Assembly (NCBI RefSeq): GCF_002288385.1
Contig: NZ_CP016783.1
Coordinates: 310,001 to 374,000, forward strand
Direction: 5' to 3'
From: Candidatus Planktophila lacus
GTDB taxonomy: Bacteria > Actinomycetota > Actinomycetes > Nanopelagicales > Nanopelagicaceae
DNA length: 64,000 nt
Below are positions 10,674 through 18,293 of the stretch, piece by piece. Position 1 is the stretch's first letter. Every line of letters starts with the position of its first letter. Made by a program: the position numbers and the translations under genes. Under the pieces are notes generated by a model. The model saw only the letters and a program-made list of their open reading frames with translations. It searched no databases and had not been told where the DNA came from.

Positions 10674-11654
10674 GTGTCACAAACGACCACGATTCCAAGC
10701 CCACGAGAACTTTCAACCGAACCCCGTCGTTCGGATAAGGTATTTCGTGGAGTTGTAACTAGTGGAGGTCTTTCTTCGCTAGTTATTTTGGGCTTGATCG
10801 CGCTCTTCTTGTTCTACCGCGGCTATGAAGTCTTGCGCGAAGAAGGCTTGAGTTTTATAACAAGTCCGGAATGGACCATCACACTGGATGAATCTGCCAA
10901 CGTAGTCGAAAGTAATTTTGGGCTCTCTGCAATGCTAGTTGGAACCATTCTCTGCTCACTAGTTGCAGTTGTAATTGCAGTGCCAATTTCGGTTTTCTCA
11001 GCGCTTTTTTTGAACTTTTATGCACCGCAGTGGATGAAGAAGATCCTGGTTGCGATCATTGACATGATGGCCGCTTTTCCATCAATCCTCTTCGGTATTT
11101 GGGGCTTCTTGGTTTTAATGCCTAGCGTTGAATACTGGGGCAAGCTGATCAATAAGTACTTAGGTTGGATTCCGATCTTTCAGGTCGAACCTTACTTTTT
11201 CACACGCTCACCATTTGTTGCAGGCGTAGTTCTTGCAATCATGATCATTCCAATCATCACATCAGTTTCACGCGAAATATTTGCCCAAGCACCGCTTGAT
11301 CGCATCCAAGCAGCCTTTGCTCTTGGCGCAACTCGTTGGACCATGATCAAGGCAGTTGTAATTCCGCATGGTCGTAGCGGTGTAGTGGGTGGAGCGATGC
11401 TTGGCCTCGGTCGCGCAATGGGAGAAACAGTTGCCGTATACACAGTGCTGAATATCGTCTTCCAGATTAACTGGTATGTATTGCTTGGTGCAGGTGGAAA
11501 CGTTGCATCACTAATTATTCTAAAGTTTGGCGAAGCCAGCGAGTATGAAATCAAAGCTCTGATGGCTGCTGGCTTAGTGCTCTTCTTCCTCACTCTCTCA
11601 GTCAATGCGATTGCGAATGTAATTGTTAAGCGAACAGGAAAGTCGGGACGATGA
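10674..11654 (+). CDS. pstC: Phosphate ABC transporter permease PstC
   Basis: About 326 residues with the N-terminal helix (LSSLVILGLIALFLFYRGY), a periplasm-facing segment and the binding-protein-dependent permease core with the EAA-like loop (APLDRIQAAFALGATRWTMIKAVVIPHG). It forms the membrane channel of the high-affinity phosphate transporter with PstA. I prefer GTG 10674, one base after the phoU stop; an in-frame TTG at 10665 lies inside phoU with its ribosome site abutting. The 3' end overlaps pstA by 4 bases. Confidence 0.94.
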   Translation: MSQTTTIPSPRELSTEPRRSDKVFRGVVTSGGLSSLVILGLIALFLFYRGYEVLREEGLSFITSPEWTITLDESANVVESNFGLSAMLVGTILCSLVAVVIAVPISVFSALFLNFYAPQWMKKILVAIIDMMAAFPSILFGIWGFLVLMPSVEYWGKLINKYLGWIPIFQVEPYFFTRSPFVAGVVLAIMIIPIITSVSREIFAQAPLDRIQAAFALGATRWTMIKAVVIPHGRSGVVGGAMLGLGRAMGETVAVYTVLNIVFQINWYVLLGAGGNVASLIILKFGEASEYEIKALMAAGLVLFFLTLSVNAIANVIVKRTGKSGR

Positions 11655-12691
11655 GCGCAGTAGCTACTCCGCAGAAGCCTTGGGCTAAGAAGCCGGCTGA
11701 TCGAATTCGCGAGACTTCATTTCTTCTTGGATCGCTAGCTTTCTCATATGGATTTGTTGCCGCAACAGAGATGAAAGGAAAGTTGGCCTACGGATTTATC
11801 TTCTTCGTAGCCTATGCAGTGCTTTCATCAACTTACTCATTCATAACAAGAGGCGCACCAGCTGCCAAAGATGCTTTCGTTAAAACACTTGTTGCCTTGG
11901 GCGCCGTTTTAACGGTCCTTCCGATAAGCAGCATTCTCTTTACAGTGCTTCAAAAAGGCTTGCCAGGCCTTCACTTCGGATTGCTCAGCAACGACATGTC
12001 GATGGCTACTTCAACAGATCCAATTCCAACAGGTGGCGTCTTACACGCAATCACCGGAACGCTAACTTTGGTTGCGCTTGCATTGGTTATGAGCGTTCCC
12101 CTTGGAATTTTGACAGCTCTCTATCTAACTGAAATTAAGGGAAAATTTGCTGGACCAATTAGATTCTTGGTTCAAGCAATGTCGGGTGTTCCTTCAATTG
12201 TCGCCGGCCTCTTTATTCTTTCTGCCGTTCTCTATCCAATAACAAAAGGCTTTTCTGCTTTGATGGGCGCACTAGCGCTAACCATCTTGATGATTCCAAC
12301 GATTGCTCGAACATCAGAAGAAGTTTTATTGCTTATTCCAAATGATCTCCGTGAAGCCGGGACAGCTTTAGGCGGAACTCAGTGGCGCACGGTTGCAATG
12401 ATCGTTCTTCCAGCAGCGCGAAGTGGCTTGATGACTGCAGTGATTTTGGGTGTTGCTCGTATCGCCGGCGAAACCGCACCGCTCTTGTTGTTAACAGGTG
12501 GTGGGGACAAGGTAAATCCAAATCCATTTAACGGCTCGGTCGGATCTCTTCCTTATTACATCTGGAAAGCCTTTAACGCCGGTTCTCCTGAAGCGATTAC
12601 ACGCGCTTGGGCCGGTCTCTTAGTTCTGATGGTCCTTGTTCTACTTCTCTTCACTTTGGCTCGTGCACTAACTTCACGAAAGGTTTCCTAA
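11651..12691 (+). CDS. pstA: Phosphate ABC transporter permease PstA
   Basis: 346 residues, somewhat longer than the classical PstA because of an N-terminal extension with two extra hydrophobic helices ([13 protein letters not shown] and [14 protein letters not shown]). The core has the PstA signatures [23 protein letters not shown] and the cytoplasmic loop [32 protein letters not shown]. It pairs with PstC. ATG overlaps pstC by 4 bases and its stop overlaps the pstB start by one base. Confidence 0.94.
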   Translation: MSAVATPQKPWAKKPADRIRETSFLLGSLAFSYGFVAATEMKGKLAYGFIFFVAYAVLSSTYSFITRGAPAAKDAFVKTLVALGAVLTVLPISSILFTVLQKGLPGLHFGLLSNDMSMATSTDPIPTGGVLHAITGTLTLVALALVMSVPLGILTALYLTEIKGKFAGPIRFLVQAMSGVPSIVAGLFILSAVLYPITKGFSALMGALALTILMIPTIARTSEEVLLLIPNDLREAGTALGGTQWRTVAMIVLPAARSGLMTAVILGVARIAGETAPLLLLTGGGDKVNPNPFNGSVGSLPYYIWKAFNAGSPEAITRAWAGLLVLMVLVLLLFTLARALTSRKVS

Positions 12692-13566
12692 TGATCCAGA
12701 CTCCGGAAAGCGAGAAAGAAATGTCAACTCCTACGCAACCTAGTTCGCTAGCAAGTGTGGCTAATGCAAAGGCGCCACGGACTCAAGCCAGCACCGCGCA
12801 AGGTACTGGTCTAGAAACTCGCGGCATTCACGCCTGGTTTGGGAAGAACCATGTTCTCTCAGATATCAACCTAGATTTCACAGCAGGATCAGTTACCGCG
12901 CTCATCGGACCTTCTGGCTGCGGTAAGTCAACATTTATCCGCACGATCAACCGTATGCACGAATTTATTCCTGGCGCAGCGATGGCCGGTGAAGTACGAC
13001 TCGATGGCAAAGATATTTACGCACCGGGCGTTGATGTTACGAAGATTCGTCTACAGATCGGCATGGTTTTCCAGAAGCCAAACCCATTCCCATCAATGAC
13101 TATCGGTGAGAACGTACTTTCTGGTTTAAAGCTGGCGCAACTCAAAGTAGATAACAAGGAAGAACTTCTTGAGTCTTGCTTAGTTCGTGCTGGCCTTTGG
13201 AATGAAGTTAAAGATCGCCTCGATGCACATGGTGGATCACTCTCTGGTGGTCAGCAGCAGCGTCTCTGCATCGCTCGTGCGCTTGCAGTAAGCCCACAGG
13301 TACTTCTTATGGATGAGCCTTGCTCGGCACTTGATCCAGGATCAACCTTGCGTATTGAAGAAACTATCCGCGAACTCTCAGATTCGATGACGATCGTGAT
13401 CGTGACTCACAATATGCAGCAAGCAGCCCGCGTATCTGACTACACCGCATTCTTCTTATCTGATGGCGGTCCTGGCGAAATGATCGAAGTCGCCCGCACC
13501 AGTGAGATCTTCTCGCAACCTAAGGACCAGCGCACCGAAAATTACGTCACCGGCCGCTTCGGATAG
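12691..13566 (+). CDS. pstB: Phosphate ABC transporter ATPase PstB
   Basis: 291 residues from ATG 12691, which overlaps the pstA stop (TAATG). The first 40 or so residues are a low-complexity Ser/Thr/Ala/Pro extension before the ABC domain starts at [17 protein letters not shown]. Walker [11 protein letters not shown]-loop [10 protein letters not shown], signature LSGGQQQR, Walker [14 protein letters not shown] and switch VTHNMQQA are intact. A second possible ATG is 12721. An upstream in-frame start at 12607 would overlap pstA heavily and is not credible. ATP hydrolysis here drives phosphate import. Confidence 0.95.
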   Translation: MIQTPESEKEMSTPTQPSSLASVANAKAPRTQASTAQGTGLETRGIHAWFGKNHVLSDINLDFTAGSVTALIGPSGCGKSTFIRTINRMHEFIPGAAMAGEVRLDGKDIYAPGVDVTKIRLQIGMVFQKPNPFPSMTIGENVLSGLKLAQLKVDNKEELLESCLVRAGLWNEVKDRLDAHGGSLSGGQQQRLCIARALAVSPQVLLMDEPCSALDPGSTLRIEETIRELSDSMTIVIVTHNMQQAARVSDYTAFFLSDGGPGEMIEVARTSEIFSQPKDQRTENYVTGRFG

Positions 13567-13578
13567 TCGTAACCTGCT

Positions 13579-13629
13579 GTTCACCTAAAGGTTGACCAAC
13601 GTTTGCCTCATAGGACCAATTAGTTAACC
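13579..13629 (+). promoter_or_regulatory. PHO-box-like array upstream of pstS
   Basis: GTTCACC at 13579, GTTTGCC at 13601 and GTTAACC at 13623 are exactly 22 bases apart, two turns of an 11-bp register; a further GTTGACC at 13591 is one base off that register. Same repeat type as the phoU/senX3 gap. It explains why pstS, although last in the cluster, can have its own phosphate-controlled promoter. The pstS leader then runs about 50 bases to a Shine-Dalgarno. Confidence 0.7.
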
Positions 13630-13683
13630 CGGGATACATAGTTTTCTCCTTGTTCGTCACCTATTTCAAACAAGGGGAAATTA

Positions 13684-14829
13684 ATGAAAGTTTCAATGCT
13701 CGCAAAATCTGCAGCAGTAGCACTTGCCTTTGGGTTGGTAACTTCAACTCCAGCTCACGCAGTTGATCTATCAGGTTCAGGCGCATCATTTCCTGCGCTT
13801 CTAATCGAAGCTTGCAAGGCTCCATTTGCAACAGCTTCAGGACATTCATTTACATACGCATCATCTGGTTCAGGTGCAGGTCGCACGAACTCAGATAAGT
13901 CAATTGGAGATTTCTGGTTCTCAGATGCAGCGCACACAGCAGCAACAAAGCGTGCGAGCATTATTCACGCACCAGTAGTTGCAGCACCAATTGGAATTCT
14001 TCACAATCTTCCATCACGTAACACACTTTCACTTTCAGCATCGACAATCGCTGGAATTTTCTCCGGAGCAATCACACGTTGGAACGATCCAGCGATCGTG
14101 AGAGATAACAACCGTGCATACGACAAAATTGTCTACAAGACAAAGAATGGCGCTGTGGTTAAGGATTCAAAGGGCGACCCAATCGTTGCCAAGAAGATCG
14201 CAACTACAACTCGCTACACACTTCCAGATAAGCCAATCAAGGTTGTCTACCGTTCAGATTCATCAGGTACAACAGAGAACTTCACTAACTACCTAAATAA
14301 GTCAGCCCCAACAGTTTGGACTAAGGCTAAGGCTGCAGTCTTCACAACTTCATTCCCAGGAAATATCAATGCTCCTGAGAACTTGGGACGTATCGTTGGA
14401 GCATCATCATCAACAGGCGTTTCACAGCTTGCTGGTAAGACTCCTTACTCAATCACTTTCGCTGAAGTTAACTACGCTGTAGCAAATAAGTTGAAGGTTG
14501 CACACGTAATCAACAACGCAGGTAACGCTGTTGAGCCAACATCGGTTACAACATCAGCATTCTTGTCACAAGCATCAATTGATGCAAACGGAATCATGTC
14601 ATTTGATTACGCAACAAAAGAGGCTGGCGTTTACACACTAGGTATCGTCTCTTACATGTTGGTTGACACTGCTTACACAGATAAGACAAAGGCGGCTGCT
14701 GTTAAGTCACTTGCATCATTTATCTTGAGTCCAGCATGCGCAAAGGACAAGGGCGAAGCTCTTGGCTTCAGCGTTCTAGATGGAGCTTTCCTTAAGAAGG
14801 CTCAAGAGCTAGTAGCTAAGATCGGTTAA
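13684..14829 (+). CDS. pstS: Phosphate-binding protein PstS (secreted type)
   Basis: 381 residues. Sec signal peptide with a likely cleavage after AHA26; the mature protein opens VDLSGSGASFPALL, the phosphate-binding loop of PstS, and later has SDSSGTTENFTNYL. A clear aggggaa ribosome site precedes the ATG by 5 nt. There is no lipobox cysteine, although in single-membrane bacteria PstS is normally a lipoprotein; a membrane-attachment route is therefore not evident. It follows pstB after a 117-base gap with its own PHO-box array and is closed by a strong terminator, so it probably gives an abundant separate transcript. Confidence 0.94.
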   Translation: MKVSMLAKSAAVALAFGLVTSTPAHAVDLSGSGASFPALLIEACKAPFATASGHSFTYASSGSGAGRTNSDKSIGDFWFSDAAHTAATKRASIIHAPVVAAPIGILHNLPSRNTLSLSASTIAGIFSGAITRWNDPAIVRDNNRAYDKIVYKTKNGAVVKDSKGDPIVAKKIATTTRYTLPDKPIKVVYRSDSSGTTENFTNYLNKSAPTVWTKAKAAVFTTSFPGNINAPENLGRIVGASSSTGVSQLAGKTPYSITFAEVNYAVANKLKVAHVINNAGNAVEPTSVTTSAFLSQASIDANGIMSFDYATKEAGVYTLGIVSYMLVDTAYTDKTKAAAVKSLASFILSPACAKDKGEALGFSVLDGAFLKKAQELVAKIG

Positions 14830-14853
14830 TTTTTAACCTATCCACGAGGGGAG

Positions 14854-14880
14854 AACGGCCAGGGAAACCTGGCCGTTTTT
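14854..14880 (+). terminator. Rho-independent terminator after pstS
   Basis: Perfect 10-bp stem (aacggccagg / cctggccgtt) with a gaaa tetraloop, followed by a T tract (ttt-c-tttt). Located 24 bases after the pstS stop codon. Confidence 0.92.
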
Positions 14881-14901
14881 CTTTTCCCCTAAACTCAACT
14901 C

Positions 14902-15378
14902 ATGCTTATCCGCCTAGCAACTCCCGAAGATACTTCTGATATTCATCGCTTGATATACGAATTAGCGGTCTATGAAAAAGCACCGGATGAAATGGTTGCG
15001 ACGATCGGACAAATAGAGCAATCCTTGTTTAACAGCCACCCAGTTGCCTTCTGTCATGTTGCTGAAGTTGATGGAAAAATTGTTGGCATTGCGCTCTGGT
15101 TTTTAAATTACTCAACCTGGCTTGGCAAACCTGGCATCTATCTTGAGGACCTTTTTGTGCAGCCGGAATATCGCGGCCACGGAATCGGTAAAGGATTTAT
15201 GAAGACCTTGGCCCAGCTCTGCGTTGAACGCGGATACGAGCGTTTTCAGTGGTGGGTTTTGGATTGGAATACGCCATCAATTGATTTCTATAAATCACTT
15301 GGGGCTGTGGCGATGGATGACTGGACTGTCTTTAGACTTTATGGAGATGCGTTAAAGAAATTTGCTAGCCAGTCGTAA
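14902..15378 (+). CDS. Diamine/polyamine N-acetyltransferase (SSAT-like GNAT)
   Basis: 158 residues with the SSAT-family pattern: YEKAPDEM near residue 24, IYLEDLFVQPEYRGHGIGK (acetyl-CoA loop), and the tail WWVLDWNTPSIDFYKSLGAVAMDDWTVFRL. Enzymes of this type acetylate spermidine, putrescine, thialysine or related amines. TAAACT ends 6 nt before the ATG, which lies just after the pstS terminator. It abuts, stop to stop with no spacer, an Orn/Lys/Arg decarboxylase gene, which supports an amine substrate. Confidence 0.8.
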   Translation: MLIRLATPEDTSDIHRLIYELAVYEKAPDEMVATIGQIEQSLFNSHPVAFCHVAEVDGKIVGIALWFLNYSTWLGKPGIYLEDLFVQPEYRGHGIGKGFMKTLAQLCVERGYERFQWWVLDWNTPSIDFYKSLGAVAMDDWTVFRLYGDALKKFASQS

Positions 15379-16821
15379 TTACTTCTTTACGACTCTGTAA
15401 CTCTTTAGCGTTGGATCAGTGGCGTAGGCAATGCGAACACCCGCTTTTTGAGATGCACTTAGCCCGCTGACAATCTGCTCTGTCAGAACTTCGCCTGGAG
15501 CAACGACTGCAACCCCAGGTGGATATGGAGCGATGAGATCTGCTGAGATGCGTCCAATCGCATCGCTTGAGTCAACCATTTCGGTCCTTGCAAAGTAGGC
15601 ATCACGCATCGAAGTTGCAATCTGTGGCACAACTGACCAACTCAGCGCAGTTGCGCTCTGGCGTGGTGCGTTCTGTAACTTCTTAAGAATTGGTACCAAA
15701 GTCATGGCAAGTGCCTGGAAATCTTCTTTGGTATCGGCCAAGGTTGCTAAGAAAACTATGGTGTCGTTATCTGCCATCTCAACCCGAATACCTTGCGCAA
15801 TTAGGGCGCGCTCAATTTCAACGCCTGCAGCACCAAGTTGTTGTACGCGCAGCACGATCTTGGCCGGATCGAATCTTCCCGCAGGAAAGTCACTCGGATT
15901 TAAGAAGATTGGTAGGTCAAAGTTTGCCTGCACTGCCAATTTAAACTGCGCCACATTTTCCATTAGGGCGCCCAGTAATTCAGGACCGCGAGTTTGTAGG
16001 AGCGCCCGAACCGCATCAATTGAAGCCAGGGGAGCGCCAGCCGGTGACGTTGTATGCGTAGTTTCAAAGCTCTGCTCAAGTCTTTCGGCACTTATGTATT
16101 TAGTTTTAGCAAGCAGCAACGCAGAGGCGCTATATCCAGGAAGCGCCTTATGAACGCTAGTAATTAAAGCATCTGCACCCTGTGCAATAACGTGCTGTGG
16201 CAGGTCGGGATGAAATCCAAAATGTCCGCCCCAAGCAGCATCAACGATTACCGGAATAGATTTTTCATGCGCCGCAGCAATCAAAGGTTTTAAGTCAGAG
16301 AGCGTTCCGAGATAACCGGGTTCCGTTAATAAAATTGCGATGGGGTTTTCTTTAAGCGCGCGTTGTAATTCGGTTACGGCAATTCCAATCGGCACACCTG
16401 TTGCACTATCAAGTTCGGGGTTCATCCAAATTGGTTCTAACCCTGCAAGTACTAACGCGCTTAAAACTGAGCGATGAGCGGTGCGCGATACTGCAACTTT
16501 ATCTCCAGGTTTTCCAAGCGCCAGGATGACTGCTTGGTTGGCATGGGTTGATCCACCCGTTGAAAAACGTGCAAAATCTGCGCCCCAGAATTGCGCTGCA
16601 ATCTTTTCCGACTTTGCCAAAATCTGATTGGTTAATTTGATTTCATCTAAACCACCGTAAAGAGGGATATCAGAATCAACTACGGCGCCTAATCCAGCAT
16701 CGATCTGTGAAGCTCCTTGTTTATGTCCAGGGATTGTGAAGGGAGTGTGATCTGCCTCAAAGTAAGACAGGTATGCATCAAGCAGCGGAGCGCTGCGACG
16801 TAGTTCAGAATTATTCTCCAC
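15379..16821 (-). CDS. Orn/Lys/Arg decarboxylase, short PLP type
   Basis: 480 residues, fold type I, of the short SpeA/YaaO class rather than the long inducible enterobacterial class. Seen: N-terminal TIPGHKQGA, STGGSTHANQAVIL, the Schiff-base lysine K225 in TSVHKALPGYSAS, and C-terminal ISADLIAPYPPGVAVVAPGE. It decarboxylates a basic amino acid to putrescine, cadaverine or agmatine; which one cannot be told. GTG start with TAGGCT ending 6 nt upstream. It is divergent from an aminotransferase gene and faces a diamine acetyltransferase. Confidence 0.88.
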   Translation of the reverse strand: MENNSELRRSAPLLDAYLSYFEADHTPFTIPGHKQGASQIDAGLGAVVDSDIPLYGGLDEIKLTNQILAKSEKIAAQFWGADFARFSTGGSTHANQAVILALGKPGDKVAVSRTAHRSVLSALVLAGLEPIWMNPELDSATGVPIGIAVTELQRALKENPIAILLTEPGYLGTLSDLKPLIAAAHEKSIPVIVDAAWGGHFGFHPDLPQHVIAQGADALITSVHKALPGYSASALLLAKTKYISAERLEQSFETTHTTSPAGAPLASIDAVRALLQTRGPELLGALMENVAQFKLAVQANFDLPIFLNPSDFPAGRFDPAKIVLRVQQLGAAGVEIERALIAQGIRVEMADNDTIVFLATLADTKEDFQALAMTLVPILKKLQNAPRQSATALSWSVVPQIATSMRDAYFARTEMVDSSDAIGRISADLIAPYPPGVAVVAPGEVLTEQIVSGLSASQKAGVRIAYATDPTLKSYRVVKK

Positions 16822-16878
16822 TGTCTGAGCCTAACTCGTTGCGCCGCAGAAGTTAAAAAGAGGCTCTACAATTTATCC

Positions 16879-18219
16879 ATGACCTCAAAGGACCCTCTCC
16901 CGCAATCACGTCACTTGGCTACCGCTATTCCAGGGCCAAAGTCGCAGGAGTTAATCGCTCGTCGTAAAGAGGCAGTTTCAGCAGGTTTAGGAATGGCAAT
17001 TCCAGCGTTTATCGAACGCGGTGAAGGCGCAATCCTGCAAGATGTAGATGGCAATCGCATTATTGATCTTGGTGCAGGAATCGGCGTTGTAAACGTTGGA
17101 AATGCTGCACCTCGCGTTGTTGCACGTGTTACTGAAGCCGTGCAGGCATTTACACATACCAACTTCACGACCGCTCCATATATGGGTTATGTCGAAGTCT
17201 GCGAAGCACTTAATCGCTTAACGCCAGGCACCCATAAGAAGAAATCTATTTTGCAAAACTCTGGTGCAGAAGCTGTTGAGAATGCGATCAAGATTGCGCG
17301 TCACTCAACTAAGCGTCCAGCAATTATCGTCTTTGAACATGCTTATCACGGTCGCACCAACTTAACTATGGCGCTGACCGCTAAGAACGTTCCTTACAAA
17401 GAAGGTTTTGGTCCATTTGCTAACGAGATTTATCGCATGCCGATGCCTTACTCATTCCACTATGAAGGCAACCTGGCAACGATGGCGCAGGATTATCTGG
17501 ACATTGTTACTTCAAAGATCGAAAAAGAAGTTGGCGCACATAACGTTGCCGCAATCATCATTGAACCAATCATGGGTGAAGGTGGATTTATCGTTCCACC
17601 AAAGGGATTCTTGCCAGGACTTGCAAAGTTCGCAACTGAGCACGGAATCGTTTTTATCGCTGATGAAGTTCAGACCGGATTTGCTCGTACCGGAGATCTC
17701 TTTGCTTGCGAAGATGAGGGCGTTGTTCCTGACATGATCGTTACCGCAAAGGGAATCGCAGGTGGCTTGCCACTTGCTGCAGTTACTGCCCGCGCGGAAA
17801 TTATGGATTCATCACACGTTGGTGGACTCGGCGGAACCTACGGTGGAAACCCAATCGCATGTGCAGCAGCGCTTGGTGCGATTGAAACTATTGAAGAAGA
17901 AAAACTTGTCGAACGCGCCCGTCACATTGGAAAGATTCTTAACGAATCACTGTCTGCGCTGGCCAAGAAATATCCAATCATCGGCGAAGTTCGCGGTCGT
18001 GGTGCAATGCAAGCGATCGAACTCGTTGAGGCCGGAACCAAGAACCCAAACCCTGCTGCCATGGCTACGGTAATTAAGTATTGCCAGAGCAAAGGCGTTC
18101 TCATTCTTACCGCCGGCACTTATGGCAACGTCATTCGCTTCTTGCCACCGATCGTAATTAGCGATGAATTGCTTAAGGATGCGCTCGGCGTTCTGGAAGA
18201 AGCTTTCGCCACCCTCTAA
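16879..18219 (+). CDS. gabT: 4-aminobutyrate-type aminotransferase (class III)
   Basis: 446 residues, PLP-dependent class III. NSGAEAVENAIKIAR (cofactor phosphate), FEHAYHGRTNLTMALT, D262 in IADEVQTGFARTG and Schiff-base K291 in TAKGIAGGLPLAAV are all present; GGTYGGNPIACAAALG follows. The best match is GabT, converting 4-aminobutyrate and 2-oxoglutarate to succinate semialdehyde and glutamate; 5-aminovalerate or diamine substrates are possible given the decarboxylase next door. TACAAT ends 6 nt before the ATG. No semialdehyde dehydrogenase is adjacent. Confidence 0.88.
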   Translation: MTSKDPLPQSRHLATAIPGPKSQELIARRKEAVSAGLGMAIPAFIERGEGAILQDVDGNRIIDLGAGIGVVNVGNAAPRVVARVTEAVQAFTHTNFTTAPYMGYVEVCEALNRLTPGTHKKKSILQNSGAEAVENAIKIARHSTKRPAIIVFEHAYHGRTNLTMALTAKNVPYKEGFGPFANEIYRMPMPYSFHYEGNLATMAQDYLDIVTSKIEKEVGAHNVAAIIIEPIMGEGGFIVPPKGFLPGLAKFATEHGIVFIADEVQTGFARTGDLFACEDEGVVPDMIVTAKGIAGGLPLAAVTARAEIMDSSHVGGLGGTYGGNPIACAAALGAIETIEEEKLVERARHIGKILNESLSALAKKYPIIGEVRGRGAMQAIELVEAGTKNPNPAAMATVIKYCQSKGVLILTAGTYGNVIRFLPPIVISDELLKDALGVLEEAFATL

Positions 18220-18234
18220 ATTCACCCGCTTGCC

Positions 18235-18251
18235 TCACCCTACTAGGGTGA
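18235..18251. promoter_or_regulatory. Palindrome and direct repeat upstream of LuxR/LAL gene
   Basis: A perfect 8-1-8 palindrome (tcacccta c tagggtga) lies between gabT and the LuxR-type gene. The 11-mer tgcctcaccct that contains its left arm recurs at 18278-18288, next to an imperfect second dyad. There is no T tract, so this looks like an operator pair rather than a terminator. The binding protein is not known; autoregulation by the downstream gene is a guess. Confidence 0.5.
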
Positions 18252-18293
18252 TTTCTACTAGCCATTTCGCCCCTTCATGCCTCACCCTTAGGC

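Noticed and set aside
12607-12690. Upstream start for pstB
   Set aside because: It would overlap pstA by 85 bases with unconserved sequence; the TAATG start at 12691 fits the tight operon.
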